Below are positions 1 through 8,756 of a DNA stretch of 44,998 nucleotides, piece by piece. This DNA is from an uncultured Eubacteriales bacterium. Its GTDB lineage: Bacteria; Bacillota; Clostridia; Lachnospirales; CAG-274. The notes under the pieces were generated by a model that ran no database searches, had not been told where the DNA came from, and was given only the letters and a program-made list of their open reading frames with translations. A program made the position numbers and the translations under genes. How positions within the stretch are numbered: the first letter of the stretch is position 1; every line of letters begins with the position of its first letter. The stretch spans positions 1 through 44,998 of the forward strand of contig CASFCZ010000104.1 in the NCBI GenBank assembly GCA_949293325.1, in the 5' to 3' direction.

Positions 1-692
1 CCACACATACCGGTACCATCTACCATAATAGGGTTAACACTTACAATAGTAGGTATCTCAAGTTTTTTGGTGAGCATTGCCGTAAACTTCATCATGATCA
101 TAGGACCGATAACAACTGCATGATTGTATTTTTTACCCCTATTTTCAACCAGATCCTGTAAAAGGTCTGTTACTCTGCCGTTAAAACCGTATGTACCGTC
201 ATCAGTGCCTACGTAAAGGTTGTCTGCAACCTTGCCCATAGCCTCCTCAAAAATAACAAGATCCTTGCTCCTTGCACCGATAATAACGTCTGCTTTTATG
301 CCTCTGTTATGAAGATACTTAACCTGAGGATAAACTGGAGCGGCACCTACACCACCTGCAACAAAGATAATGCTGAGCTTTTTAAGCTCCTCATCACTCT
401 TTTCACACAAATCAGATGGTCTGCCAAGTGGTCCTACAAAATCTGCTACACTTTCACCTTCATTAAACTGCATAAGCTCAAGTGTAGACTTGCCTACAGG
501 CTGTACAACTATAGTAACCGTGCCCTTTTCAGCATCATAATCTGCTATTGTAAGAGGTATACGCTCTCCCTTTTCAGTAGTCTTTATAATAACAAACTGA
601 CCGGGCAAAGCTGACTTTGCAATACGTGGTGCTTCGATCTCCATAAGATATATGGTATCGGTAAGCATTTGCTTTTTAACGATTTTATACAT
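1..692 (-). CDS. nfnA: NfnA-like FAD/NAD-binding subunit (NADH-dependent ferredoxin:NADP oxidoreductase), partial
   Basis: The protein runs leftward from an ATG at 692 (ribosome site GGAGGA a few bases upstream) and is still open at base 1, so only about 230 N-terminal residues are present. It reads as a ferredoxin-reductase-type flavoprotein: an N-terminal beta-barrel with an FAD-binding RIPLTI motif, a NAD-binding GGVGAAP stretch, and VDGTGMC at the cut end, which begins the [2Fe-2S] cysteine cluster of NfnA-type subunits. The family acts with NfnB in electron bifurcation between NADH, ferredoxin and NADP in anaerobes. The related dihydroorotate dehydrogenase electron-transfer subunit PyrK is the main alternative, but VDGTGMC fits NfnA better. 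The partner gene would lie off the left edge. Confidence 0.78.
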   Translation of the reverse strand, partial: MYKIVKKQMLTDTIYLMEIEAPRIAKSALPGQFVIIKTTEKGERIPLTIADYDAEKGTVTIVVQPVGKSTLELMQFNEGESVADFVGPLGRPSDLCEKSDEELKKLSIIFVAGGVGAAPVYPQVKYLHNRGIKADVIIGARSKDLVIFEEAMGKVADNLYVGTDDGTYGFNGRVTDLLQDLVENRGKKYNHAVVIGPMIMMKFTAMLTKKLEIPTIVSVNPIMVDGTGMC

Positions 693-735
693 TATAATCC
701 TCCTTCTTCTACGGCAATCATTTCCGTTAAAAAGT

Positions 736-764
736 AGTATACACTATTTTGACAAAATTTTGAA
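736..764 (-). promoter_or_regulatory. Candidate sigma-A promoter of the nfnA-like gene
   Basis: On the minus strand TTCAAA (759-764) and TATACT (736-741) are 17 bases apart, 44 bases before the ATG at 692. The -10 is good and the -35 weak. The palindrome TTTTGACAAAA (747-757) lies in the spacer and could be an operator, but I do not recognise it. Confidence 0.4.
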
Positions 765-791
765 TAGTTTTTTTATAAAAATTCATTTATT

Positions 792-1994
792 TTAAGGCTG
801 TACACTTTCCCCAAAGGGTGAACCGTTACCCTCGGTTTTGATAAGTGCCTCATAGTCCCTGATACAAATAACATAGTCAGGCTTATAATCCTCAATGTAG
901 TCTGCAAGGCTCATTTTATTATAATGTCTTAAATCAATACTGCGCATTTCATCAAAGCTGTAATAGGCAAGACATTCAAGAGCATTTGTAAAACTGTCGC
1001 CATAAATAAGTACATCCGGCAGCTGGGGACGATTTGTTTTAATTATGGTCTCTGCCCTATCACCACACATATACAAATCATACATAACATCCTTGTAGGG
1101 ATTTTCCGGAGGATAATACACCTGTGAATAGCTTTTTACACCACCGTCCTCCCTTGTAAACGGAATATTTTCAGCAAACTCAGCAGTAAATAAAGTCTCT
1201 GTAATCCTGGTAATGCCGAAAAGCTTTCGTGAGCTGGATCCCAGATAGTTATTTTTAAGCTCGACAAAGGTAATCTCATCCCCTGTAGGATAAGTAAGGT
1301 TACTGCCGGAGCTGCTGTTAATGCTGTCTATAATATATTTATATGAAACATAGGCTCCCTGAAGACTATAATGGTTATCCACCTTGGAACTGTATATATC
1401 CCTGCCTTCCATAAGCTCCTGACACTGTCCTACATCTATAAAATTAACCCCATACTTATCTGATGCCTTGTTGAAATCAGCAATAAGCTCATCGGTATAC
1501 TCTGCACGGTTTTCAAGATATGATGGATACTTATCCTCAAAGATCGCATACTGACAAGGTACTCCAACATAATAATAATTGCCGCCATATCCTTCAACAA
1601 GCTGCTGGAGCTGTGCCAACTGATTTACATATGCATCAGTCTGTGCCATAAGCTCATCCCTGTCAAAAAAGCAATAGTCAAGATAAATAAGAAGTATATC
1701 CTCCCTTACAATCACATTATTCACAACAGGTCGCCTTAAAATATATTCATTAAAATAAGTCCTGAACTTAAGAAGGGTATATCTGTATGCCGCATGATCT
1801 GCAAGGTAGCCCTCCAGCTCAGTAAAATATGTACCATCCTCAACGGACTGCCTGCTATACGTGGGCATAGCATCAAGCATACGGTTTTCATAAAAGGATT
1901 TATCCTCCTTAGGCTTGACTATGGTAACAATCATTCCGGAAAATATAAGTACAATAAAGGAGATAATTATAAGTATATCCGATAACTTTTTCAT
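792..1994 (-). CDS. DHHW family membrane-anchored protein, partner of the MBOAT acyltransferase
   Basis: The 400-residue protein has one N-terminal membrane anchor (residues about 8-27) and an extracytoplasmic SGNH/AlgX-like region. Visible motifs are YGDSFTNALE (GDS block) and DNHYSLQGAY, a variant of the DHHW/DHxxS signature. Proteins of this family work with MBOAT acyltransferases to O-acetylate secreted or cell-wall polysaccharides outside the membrane. It lies 12 bases downstream of the MBOAT gene in the same direction with its own GGAGG site, so the two form an operon. The acceptor polysaccharide cannot be read from the sequence. No clear terminator was seen between its stop and the next gene. 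Confidence 0.82.
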   Translation of the reverse strand: MKKLSDILIIISFIVLIFSGMIVTIVKPKEDKSFYENRMLDAMPTYSRQSVEDGTYFTELEGYLADHAAYRYTLLKFRTYFNEYILRRPVVNNVIVREDILLIYLDYCFFDRDELMAQTDAYVNQLAQLQQLVEGYGGNYYYVGVPCQYAIFEDKYPSYLENRAEYTDELIADFNKASDKYGVNFIDVGQCQELMEGRDIYSSKVDNHYSLQGAYVSYKYIIDSINSSSGSNLTYPTGDEITFVELKNNYLGSSSRKLFGITRITETLFTAEFAENIPFTREDGGVKSYSQVYYPPENPYKDVMYDLYMCGDRAETIIKTNRPQLPDVLIYGDSFTNALECLAYYSFDEMRSIDLRHYNKMSLADYIEDYKPDYVICIRDYEALIKTEGNGSPFGESVQP

Positions 1995-2006
1995 TATATT
2001 ACCTCC

Positions 2007-3425
2007 TTAAAACCTGAAATAAATAAAGGGGTTAAATGAACCGTTTACCAGCTCAATATATCCCAGTATAAATACTACAAGGGCAAAGATCTTTGGTACA
2101 AAGGCAAGGAGAAAGTTCGCAAAGCCCCTTTCCTTTAAAGCAAGATACTTTCCTGCGACCTGTACAACAGGCGTAGAACAAATAAAGAACAGTATCCATT
2201 CAGGATAAAACTGTATAAAATAATACACCGTCTGCTTGCTCAGGAAGCCCTCTGCATGTACACCAAACATGGCTCCAAGATAATTAGCTACCGAAGAAAG
2301 ATCCTCACAGCGGAAAATAACCCAGCCCACAATTACCAAAATCATGGTATATAAATGCCCCAATATGGAAGGAATTTTTTCAATAATACCTGAAAAAACA
2401 TATTTTTCCATTAAAAGGATAATACCGAAATACAAGCCCCAGAGAATAAAATTCCATGATGCTCCGTGCCACATACCCGTTAAGAACCATACTATCATTA
2501 TGTTTATTATGTGACGCAAAGGGCTGCATCTGTTGCCTCCAAGGGGAATATACACATAATCCCTGAACCAGCTTGAAAGGGAAATATGCCACCTTCGCCA
2601 GAACTCCGTCACGGATTTTGAAATATATGGATAGTTAAAGTTTTCAAGAAAATGAAAATCAAACATTCTTCCCATACCTATAGCCATATCCGAATAAGCA
2701 GAAAAGTCAAAATAAATCTGAGCAGTATAGGCAAGGGCACCCATCCATGCAAAGCTGACACTCAGATGCTCCACAGGAAAGCTGAATGCAATGTCTGCAA
2801 TCCTTCCTGCTGCATTTGCAAGAAGCATTTTTTTGCCAAAGCCTACCATAAAGCGGACACAGCCGCCTGAAAAATCCTCAATATTTTCACTTCTGCCCTT
2901 TATCTCATCGGCTATGGTTCTGTAGCGGACTATAGGTCCTGCTATAAGCTGAGGAAAGAGGGAAATATACAATGCTACCCAAAGGGGATTTTTCTGTGCC
3001 TGTGTATCACCCCTGTATACATCCGCCACATAGGCAATGCCCTGAAAAGTATAGAAGGATATACCTATAGGCAGAACAACATTTATTACGGGAACAGAAG
3101 ATATAAAAGAATGGATGTTTTGGGTAAAAAAACCAATATACTTAAAGTATCCAAGTAAAAGCAGATTACATATAACTGCCCCTATCATCCCCCATTTTGC
3201 TGTTCTCCTGTTTTTGAGTGATGCCAGTACGCCTCCAATATAGTTTATGGTAATACTTGCAAGCATAAGGAGTAAAAACCTTACTCCACCACAGCCATAG
3301 AACACAAGGCTGAATATAAGCAGAACCAAATTTCTCACAGTACGTAAGGATTTTGGCACGCAAAAATAAACCGCCAGCAAGGACGGCAGGAAAAACAATA
3401 AAAAGCTTACACTGCTGAAAAGCAT
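2007..3425 (-). CDS. MBOAT family membrane-bound O-acyltransferase (AlgI/DltB-like)
   Basis: This 472-residue polytopic membrane protein moves acyl groups across the membrane onto an extracytoplasmic glycan. It has many hydrophobic segments and both family hallmarks: FWRRWHISLSSWFRDY and TGMWHGASWN, whose His is the expected catalytic residue. The start is set at the ATG at 3425 (product begins MLFSSVSFLL, as in AlgI homologues), because GGAGG sits seven bases upstream; the frame is open 18 codons further but without a ribosome site. The DHHW gene follows directly. A sigma-A promoter lies at 3468-3496, divergent from the thiamine operon. Confidence 0.9.
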   Translation of the reverse strand: MLFSSVSFLLFFLPSLLAVYFCVPKSLRTVRNLVLLIFSLVFYGCGGVRFLLLMLASITINYIGGVLASLKNRRTAKWGMIGAVICNLLLLGYFKYIGFFTQNIHSFISSVPVINVVLPIGISFYTFQGIAYVADVYRGDTQAQKNPLWVALYISLFPQLIAGPIVRYRTIADEIKGRSENIEDFSGGCVRFMVGFGKKMLLANAAGRIADIAFSFPVEHLSVSFAWMGALAYTAQIYFDFSAYSDMAIGMGRMFDFHFLENFNYPYISKSVTEFWRRWHISLSSWFRDYVYIPLGGNRCSPLRHIINIMIVWFLTGMWHGASWNFILWGLYFGIILLMEKYVFSGIIEKIPSILGHLYTMILVIVGWVIFRCEDLSSVANYLGAMFGVHAEGFLSKQTVYYFIQFYPEWILFFICSTPVVQVAGKYLALKERGFANFLLAFVPKIFALVVFILGYIELVNGSFNPFIYFRF

Positions 3426-3467
3426 GCCTCTACCTCCAAAATCATTCCCTGTAATAAGCAATGATTG

Positions 3468-3496
3468 ATTATACCACAAAAATATCTACGATTCAA
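3468..3496 (-). promoter_or_regulatory. Sigma-A promoter of the MBOAT-DHHW operon
   Basis: Minus-strand TTGAAT (3491-3496), a 17-base spacer and TATAAT (3468-3473) sit 43 bases before the MBOAT start. A short inverted repeat (AATCATT/AATGATT) lies between it and the ribosome site. Confidence 0.7.
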
Positions 3497-3556
3497 CAAA
3501 TTTTCGGAAACATACACTCTGCTTACATAACAAAATATCATTTATATAAATTCAGC

Positions 3557-3585
3557 TTGACAAAAAAGAACCCCTGTGCTACCAT
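3557..3585 (+). promoter_or_regulatory. Sigma-A promoter of the thi operon
   Basis: TTGACA (3557-3562), a 17-base spacer and TACCAT (3580-3585) preceded by TGC (extended -10). Transcription should begin near 3592, about 90 bases before thiS. Confidence 0.65.
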
Positions 3586-3611
3586 ATTTTACAAGTTAAT
3601 AATTTCTTACA

Positions 3612-3653
3612 CACAAAAGGGGTACACCACCAAAAGGGTGTATCCTTTTTGTG
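3612..3653 (+). terminator. Attenuator-like hairpin in the thi leader
   Basis: Bases 3612-3628 pair with 3637-3653 over 17 positions (two G-U pairs) around an 8-base loop. The lower stem is A-tract against T-tract, so the 3' arm ends in TTTTTG like an intrinsic terminator. It sits between the thi promoter and thiS and no other gene reads into it, so it would end leader transcripts after about 60 bases unless bypassed. I see no THI-box (TPP riboswitch) motifs in the leader. Confidence 0.6.
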
Positions 3654-3682
3654 CGTTTAAGGGACTTTTAGGGAGGTAATAT

Positions 3683-3877
3683 ATGAGATTAAACGGCAAA
3701 GAAATAAGCCTTGAAAGCAAAGTTGCCCTTGATGACTTTTTAGAAGCTCAGGGCTACAAACTCACAAGGATAGCTGCTGAACTTAACGGTAGGATAATAC
3801 CTAAGGGAGATTATTCCCATACCCTTTTAGAGGATGGGGACAGCCTTGAAGTAGTTACCTTTGTAGGTGGCGGTTGA
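3683..3877 (+). CDS. thiS: Sulfur carrier protein ThiS
   Basis: This 64-residue ubiquitin-like protein carries sulfur as a C-terminal thiocarboxylate for thiazole synthesis. It begins MRLNGKEISL, a typical ThiS strand, and ends FVGGG, supplying the Gly-Gly tail that ThiF adenylates. Length matches the family. The start follows AGGGAGG with normal spacing. It is the first gene of a five-gene thiazole operon; its stop lies one base before the likely start of thiF, suggesting coupled translation. Confidence 0.93.
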   Translation: MRLNGKEISLESKVALDDFLEAQGYKLTRIAAELNGRIIPKGDYSHTLLEDGDSLEVVTFVGGG

Positions 3878-3878
3878 T

Positions 3879-4682
3879 ATGACAATAATACTTAACGGCA
3901 AAAAAGTCCAGGTAACGGTATCCACTCTTTTTGAGTTGAGGGACAGTCTTTTTGACAGAGAGTGCATAACCATATATGACGGCTTTCAGACCAGTGAGGA
4001 TAAGGAGCTTAAAGACGGGTGCAGTATTTCAATCTTAAAAAAGGGTGTAATGCCTGATAAAGAAAATATGGAAGCACTTATGGCAGCAAGGCACTCCCCT
4101 GGACTTTATAAAAAATTTAAAAATGCAGAGGTAGCCATAGCCGGTCTGGGAGGTTTAGGCTCAAATATTGCAATCATGCTGGCAAGATCAGGTGTAGGAC
4201 GGCTTTTGCTTATTGATTATGACATAGTGGAACCCAGCAACCTTAACAGGCAACAGTATTTTATAAGCCAGCTGGGTATGCAAAAGACCGATGCCCTGAA
4301 GCAGACTCTGGAAATGATAAACCCATATATACAGGTAGATACAAAATCCCTAAGGGTCAGTGAAGATAATATGGAGGAATTATTTTCTTCCTTTAAGCTG
4401 ATATGTGAAGCTTTTGACAATCCCGACAGCAAAGCATTGCTGGTAAATTATGTCCTTGAAAACCTTCCTGATGCCTATATAGTAGCATCCTCAGGAATGG
4501 CCGGAATAGAGAGCAGCAACAGCATTAAAACCCTGAAACCTATGAACAGGCTGTATATCTGCGGTGACGGTGTTACCTCTGCGGACTATGGCATGGGACT
4601 TATGGCACCACGTGCCACTATATGTGCAGCCCATCAGGCAAATATGCTGCTGAGGTTGATAGACGGTATATATGAACCATAA
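3879..4682 (+). CDS. thiF: ThiS adenylyltransferase ThiF, clostridial type with N-terminal ThiS-like domain
   Basis: The enzyme activates the ThiS C-terminus with ATP. Residues about 1-60 form a second ThiS-like ubiquitin-fold segment ([12 protein letters not shown]) without a usable Gly-Gly tail, as in the family-2 ThiF proteins of Clostridia. The adenylating domain follows, with the nucleotide loop AGLGGLGS and the conserved [14 protein letters not shown] block. The ATG at 3879 is preferred over an upstream in-frame GTG at 3867 because AGGTGG is well placed for it. The C-terminal zinc cysteines of Escherichia coli ThiF are not visible, which is normal for this subfamily. Confidence 0.9.
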   Translation: MTIILNGKKVQVTVSTLFELRDSLFDRECITIYDGFQTSEDKELKDGCSISILKKGVMPDKENMEALMAARHSPGLYKKFKNAEVAIAGLGGLGSNIAIMLARSGVGRLLLIDYDIVEPSNLNRQQYFISQLGMQKTDALKQTLEMINPYIQVDTKSLRVSEDNMEELFSSFKLICEAFDNPDSKALLVNYVLENLPDAYIVASSGMAGIESSNSIKTLKPMNRLYICGDGVTSADYGMGLMAPRATICAAHQANMLLRLIDGIYEP

Positions 4683-4698
4683 TACAGGAGGAAAGAAA

Positions 4699-5469
4699 AT
4701 GAACAATGATAAACTTGTAATAGGCGGACATGAATTTGACTCACGTTTTATACTGGGTTCAGGCAAATTCAGCCTTGATATGACAAAGAAAGTCCTTGAA
4801 AACAGCGGTGCCCAGATAGCAACCCTTGCCTTAAGGCGTGCTAACGGAGAATGTGAAGAAAATATACTTGACTATATGCCTGAGGGCATTACTCTGCTAC
4901 CTAATACCTCAAGTGCCAGGAATGCAGACGAGGCTGTCAGAATAGCAAGACTTTCAAGGGAACTTGGCTGTGGAGATTTTATAAAGGTTGAGGTGGTAAG
5001 GGACAGTAAATATCTTCTCCCTGACAATAGTGAAACCATAAAGGCAACTGAAATACTTGCAAAGGAAGGCTTTATAGTTATGCCATACATGTATCCCGAC
5101 CTGAATGCAGCCCGTGACCTTGAAAATGCAGGTGCTGCTGCCGTAATGCCTTTGGGGGCTCCTATAGGCAGTAATAAGGGACTTGCCACCAGGGACTTTA
5201 TACAGATATTGATTGATGAAATAAACCTGCCCATTATAGTTGATGCAGGTATAGGCAGGCCATCACAGGCATGTGAAGCAATGGAAATGGGTGCTGCCGC
5301 TGTAATGGCAAACACAGCTATTGCCACAGCAGGTGATGTTGCAATGATGGCAACGGCATTCAGGCTTGCCATAGAGGCAGGTCGTGCAGCCTACCTTGCC
5401 GGTCTTGGCAGAGTACTTGAAAAGGGCGGAGAGGCATCAAGCCCCCTTACAGGATTTTTGGAGGATTAA
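4699..5469 (+). CDS. thiG: Thiazole synthase ThiG
   Basis: ThiG condenses deoxyxylulose phosphate, dehydroglycine and ThiS thiocarboxylate into the thiazole phosphate of thiamine. The 256-residue product is of normal length and shows the family stretches [27 protein letters not shown] and [11 protein letters not shown], the last two being phosphate-binding. The lysine in FIKVEVV is the likely Schiff-base residue. The start at 4699 follows AGGAGG by seven bases; an in-frame upstream ATG at 4672 inside thiF lacks such a site. Confidence 0.95.
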   Translation: MNNDKLVIGGHEFDSRFILGSGKFSLDMTKKVLENSGAQIATLALRRANGECEENILDYMPEGITLLPNTSSARNADEAVRIARLSRELGCGDFIKVEVVRDSKYLLPDNSETIKATEILAKEGFIVMPYMYPDLNAARDLENAGAAAVMPLGAPIGSNKGLATRDFIQILIDEINLPIIVDAGIGRPSQACEAMEMGAAAVMANTAIATAGDVAMMATAFRLAIEAGRAAYLAGLGRVLEKGGEASSPLTGFLED

Positions 5470-5472
5470 ACT

Positions 5473-6630
5473 ATGAAGGACATTAGAAAATATGACCACA
5501 TGACATATATGGAAGGCATGGAGGCAATAGATTCCGATATAATGGACAGAGTCCTTGCGGAAACTGCCAGATATGACTATGATAAATATACAGCTGCGGA
5601 TGTTGAACGTGCCTTAAGCCGCGACACCATAGGAGTTGAGGAGTTCAAGGCATTGCTTTCACCTGCCGCTCTGCCTTATCTTGAGCAGATGGCACAAAGG
5701 GCAAAGGATGAAACCCGCCGTCACTTCGGTAACTCTGTATCCATGTTTACACCCCTGTACATTGCAAACTACTGTGAAAACTACTGTGTTTATTGCGGCT
5801 TTAACTGTTCCAACAAAATACACAGAGCAAAACTTACCTATGATGAAATAGAAGAGGAGCTTAAGACTATAGCAAAGACAGGTCTTCAGGACATACTTAT
5901 ACTTACAGGAGAAGAAAAGAAACAGTCCTCAGTTGAGTACATAGGTGAGGCAGTAAAGCTTGCGGCAAAATACTTTAAACTGGTTGGTATTGAAATATAT
6001 CCCCTTAACACCGACGAATACAAATATCTTCACCAATGTGGTGCTGACTATGTATGTGTATATCAGGAAACCTACAATACAGATAAGTATGAGGAAATGC
6101 ACTTAAGAGGCTCAAAGAGAATATATCCTTATCGTTTCAATGCACAGGAACGTGCCTTAAGAGGTGGTATGCGAAGCGTATCCTTCGGTGCATTGCTGGG
6201 GCTTGATGATTTTAGAAAGGATGCCTTTGCCACAGGTTTACATGCAAAGTTTATACAGCAAAAGTATCCTCAGGCAGAGATATCCTTCTCACCCCCTCGC
6301 CTTAGACCCTTTATAAATAACGAAGAAAATAATCCAAAGGATGTACATGAACGTCAGCTTTTACAGGTAATGACCTGCTACCGTATGTTTATGCCCTTTG
6401 CAGGTATCACTATTTCCACAAGGGAAAGGGCTGGCTTCCGTGACAATGTAATTGGTATGTGTGCCACCAAAATATCTGCCGGTGTAAGTGTAGGTGTAGG
6501 AGGACATGCCCATGAGGAAAAGGGCGATGAGCAATTTGATATTTCTGATCCACGTAGTGTGGAGGAGGTAAGAAGTTCAATAGTTGCCCATGGTTTGCAG
6601 CCTGTATTTACGGATTATATCAGGGTATGA
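5473..6630 (+). CDS. thiH: 2-iminoacetate synthase ThiH (radical SAM)
   Basis: ThiH cleaves tyrosine with a radical SAM mechanism to give dehydroglycine for ThiG. The CX3CX2C cluster motif is at residues 101, 105 and 108 (CENYCVYC). The 385-residue length is typical. It starts three bases after thiG behind GGAGG. Use of ThiH rather than the oxygen-dependent glycine oxidase ThiO fits an anaerobe. Its TGA overlaps the ATG of the next gene by four bases. Confidence 0.95.
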   Translation: MKDIRKYDHMTYMEGMEAIDSDIMDRVLAETARYDYDKYTAADVERALSRDTIGVEEFKALLSPAALPYLEQMAQRAKDETRRHFGNSVSMFTPLYIANYCENYCVYCGFNCSNKIHRAKLTYDEIEEELKTIAKTGLQDILILTGEEKKQSSVEYIGEAVKLAAKYFKLVGIEIYPLNTDEYKYLHQCGADYVCVYQETYNTDKYEEMHLRGSKRIYPYRFNAQERALRGGMRSVSFGALLGLDDFRKDAFATGLHAKFIQQKYPQAEISFSPPRLRPFINNEENNPKDVHERQLLQVMTCYRMFMPFAGITISTRERAGFRDNVIGMCATKISAGVSVGVGGHAHEEKGDEQFDISDPRSVEEVRSSIVAHGLQPVFTDYIRV

Positions 6631-7214
6631 GTATGGATGTTATATGCGTTACCAACAGAAAGCTGTGCAAAGGGGATTTCCTTAAACAGATAAGGACAAT
6701 AGCCCGTGCAAAGCCAAAGTATATAATACTCAGAGAAAAGGATATGACCAATGATGAATATGTCTGCCTTGCAAGGAAGGTTATTGAAATATGCAACAGT
6801 ACAGAAACAAAACTTATATGCAATACCTTTATTGAAGCGGCAGAAGCAGTAAAAGCACATGGTATACACCTTCCCCTTTCTCTGGCTGAAAAATCAACAT
6901 ATACTACAAAACCGTTGGGAATATCGGTGCACAGTCTGGAGGATGCCATAAAGGCAAATAACCTTGGAGCAGACTATATTATCTACGGACACATATTTGC
7001 TACCGACTGCAAAAAAGGACTTGAGCCAAGGGGTGTTGAGTCACTTCAAAATATATGTTCAACCGTAAATATTCCTGTATATGCCATAGGAGGCATAACT
7101 CCCGAAAATGCTGCCCTTGCAAAATCAGCAGGTGCAGCAGGTGTATGTCTTATGTCCTCCTTAATGCAATCTGATAATCCACAAAAAATAATAGCTATGA
7201 TTAAACAGCTCTAG
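6627..7214 (+). CDS. ThiE/TenI family protein (thiamine phosphate synthase or thiazole tautomerase)
   Basis: The 195-residue TIM-barrel protein overlaps thiH by four bases and closes the operon. Family features are ILREKD, YGHIFATDCKKGLEPRG and YAIGGI. Typical ThiE has an Asn-Asp pair and an HLGQxD segment with acidic Mg/substrate residues. Here the matching stretches read ICNTF and HGIHLPLS, so those acidic residues are missing. That pattern, with GHIF, is closer to TenI, which aromatises the thiazole made by ThiG. Family membership is secure; the choice between the two activities is inference. No thiC, thiD or thiM lies in the window. Confidence 0.85.
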   Translation: MSMDVICVTNRKLCKGDFLKQIRTIARAKPKYIILREKDMTNDEYVCLARKVIEICNSTETKLICNTFIEAAEAVKAHGIHLPLSLAEKSTYTTKPLGISVHSLEDAIKANNLGADYIIYGHIFATDCKKGLEPRGVESLQNICSTVNIPVYAIGGITPENAALAKSAGAAGVCLMSSLMQSDNPQKIIAMIKQL

Positions 7215-7254
7215 ATTATTTTTATTAATCTTACATTACAAAACACAAAAGCTA

Positions 7255-7283
7255 TTGTAATTTTCTCTTTGAAGCGTTAAAAT
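7255..7283 (+). promoter_or_regulatory. Candidate sigma-A promoter of the PEGA gene
   Basis: TTGTAA (7255-7260), 17-base spacer, TAAAAT (7278-7283). The only hairpin seen between thiE and this gene is a weak AT-rich one (ATTACAA/TTGTAAT), so thi readthrough remains possible. Confidence 0.5.
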
Positions 7284-7337
7284 GAAATGGAATGTGTAAC
7301 ATACTATAAGGAATTATACTAAACTGGAGTGTTTATA

Positions 7338-8756
7338 ATGGCACAAAGCAAAAATAATCGTGAGGAAGTCAAAAGGCATATAAGCGGCAAACCCAATAAA
7401 AATAATCTTGGCAGGCACAGACGGAGAGGCCCCGTCTTTCCGGTGGTAATATGTATCACTATAATTGCAGGATTTATAATTGGTGCCAAAAGCTACAGCT
7501 TTGCCTACAATGAAGTGGCAAAACGCAGCGTAATTGCTGAAACAGCAGATAGTGGAGAACAGCAGTTTTCTGCCAACAATATAGTACAACAGGCTCAAAA
7601 CAACCTCGTGGGCTCTGACATAGACGGTGTAATTAAGGAAATAGACCTTGAATCGGGTAAATTTACCTTTTATAACCTTAAGTCAAATGAAACCATTATA
7701 CTTACAGCAACAGATGATACACAGTATCCATACCCAAACACCATTAATGACTACAAAATAGGTGATGTGGTTACCTTTGTATATGATGAAAACAGAAATC
7801 TGACAAATATCAAAGAGTGCGAAAATGCCTGGGCATTTTCCGATACGGGTCTTACAGTAAATAAAGACTCAAAGCTTCTTAAATTCAGTGAGGCATCATC
7901 CCAGTATAAGGATAAGGCATTTAAGTATACCGATGGTATCACCACTGTAAGATATAAAGACGAATACACTACCCTTGATAAGATAGATCCTCTTGACTAT
8001 GTAACAGTAAGGGGCTATGACAACGGCACTGTAAACAAGGCATACTCCGTAACCATTGAAAAAAGTCATGGTATGCTTGAAATACATAACGGAGAGCAGA
8101 TACAGGACGGTATAATCAAGCTGAATGACAAGGAAATATCCTTAAGTTCCGCAAAGAGCATGAAGGTCACAGAGGGTAAGTATACCATAGAGGTAAGCGG
8201 AAGTAACTGTGAGCCATACAAAACCGAGGTACTTGTAAATCCCGACAGCACCACCACTGTTGACCTGTCGGTAATCCAGATCAAGAGCGGACTTGTTAAT
8301 ATTAACACCAATGTACCTGACTGTACAATAACAATAGATAACCAGGTATACAGTGACAGCGAGCCTATACTGCTTGACTACGGCAAATATTCTCTTAAGG
8401 TAACCAAAGAGGATTATGAGGAATATTCCACAACTATTACAGTCAACCAGGATATAAATGATATAAACGTTACCCTTAAGGAAAGGGAAAAGACAGGCAC
8501 CATAAGCGTCACTACCACCCCAGGCTCTGCAAAGGTGTATATTGACGGTACCTTTGCAGGTCAATCACCACAGAATGCCACTGTTAAACTTGGCAGTCAC
8601 AAGGTAGAGGTGAAGATGGACGGATATATCAGCGAAACCAGGGATATAACTGTAGCAAACGAAGGGGATACCATAAGGTGTGAGATTTCTCTTACTCCTG
8701 TTGTAACACCATACTCTTCCGAAACTACAGCAGCGGTGGCATCAACAAATGGGTAA
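7338..8756 (+). CDS. Membrane-anchored PEGA-domain protein
   Basis: The 472-residue protein has a basic N-terminal tail, one membrane segment (residues about 32-52, VFPVVICITIIAGFIIG) and a large extracytoplasmic part. Its C-terminal half holds two clear PEGA repeats (cores NTNVPDCTITIDNQ and TTPGSAKVYIDG) and one weaker copy before them. PEGA domains are beta-rich modules of bacterial surface proteins, of unknown binding partner. The ATG at 7338 is chosen because GGAG lies eight bases upstream; an in-frame GTG at 7329 overlaps that site. The next gene, signal peptidase I, begins inside its last codons. Exact function unknown. Confidence 0.8.
   Translation: MAQSKNNREEVKRHISGKPNKNNLGRHRRRGPVFPVVICITIIAGFIIGAKSYSFAYNEVAKRSVIAETADSGEQQFSANNIVQQAQNNLVGSDIDGVIKEIDLESGKFTFYNLKSNETIILTATDDTQYPYPNTINDYKIGDVVTFVYDENRNLTNIKECENAWAFSDTGLTVNKDSKLLKFSEASSQYKDKAFKYTDGITTVRYKDEYTTLDKIDPLDYVTVRGYDNGTVNKAYSVTIEKSHGMLEIHNGEQIQDGIIKLNDKEISLSSAKSMKVTEGKYTIEVSGSNCEPYKTEVLVNPDSTTTVDLSVIQIKSGLVNINTNVPDCTITIDNQVYSDSEPILLDYGKYSLKVTKEDYEEYSTTITVNQDINDINVTLKEREKTGTISVTTTPGSAKVYIDGTFAGQSPQNATVKLGSHKVEVKMDGYISETRDITVANEGDTIRCEISLTPVVTPYSSETTAAVASTNG

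Noticed and set aside
3612-3653. Hairpin read as the terminator of an upstream gene.
   Set aside because: The MBOAT operon runs away from it and nothing rightward precedes it, so it belongs to the thi leader.
3586-3682. TPP riboswitch before thiS.
   Set aside because: Expected from the genes, but none of the conserved THI-box stretches (such as CTGAGA and the ACCTGA region) is present.
4872-5372. 166-codon leftward frame inside thiG.
   Set aside because: Antisense shadow of a well-supported gene; low-complexity Ala/Ser composition and no ribosome site. Many similar shadows elsewhere were dropped for the same reason.
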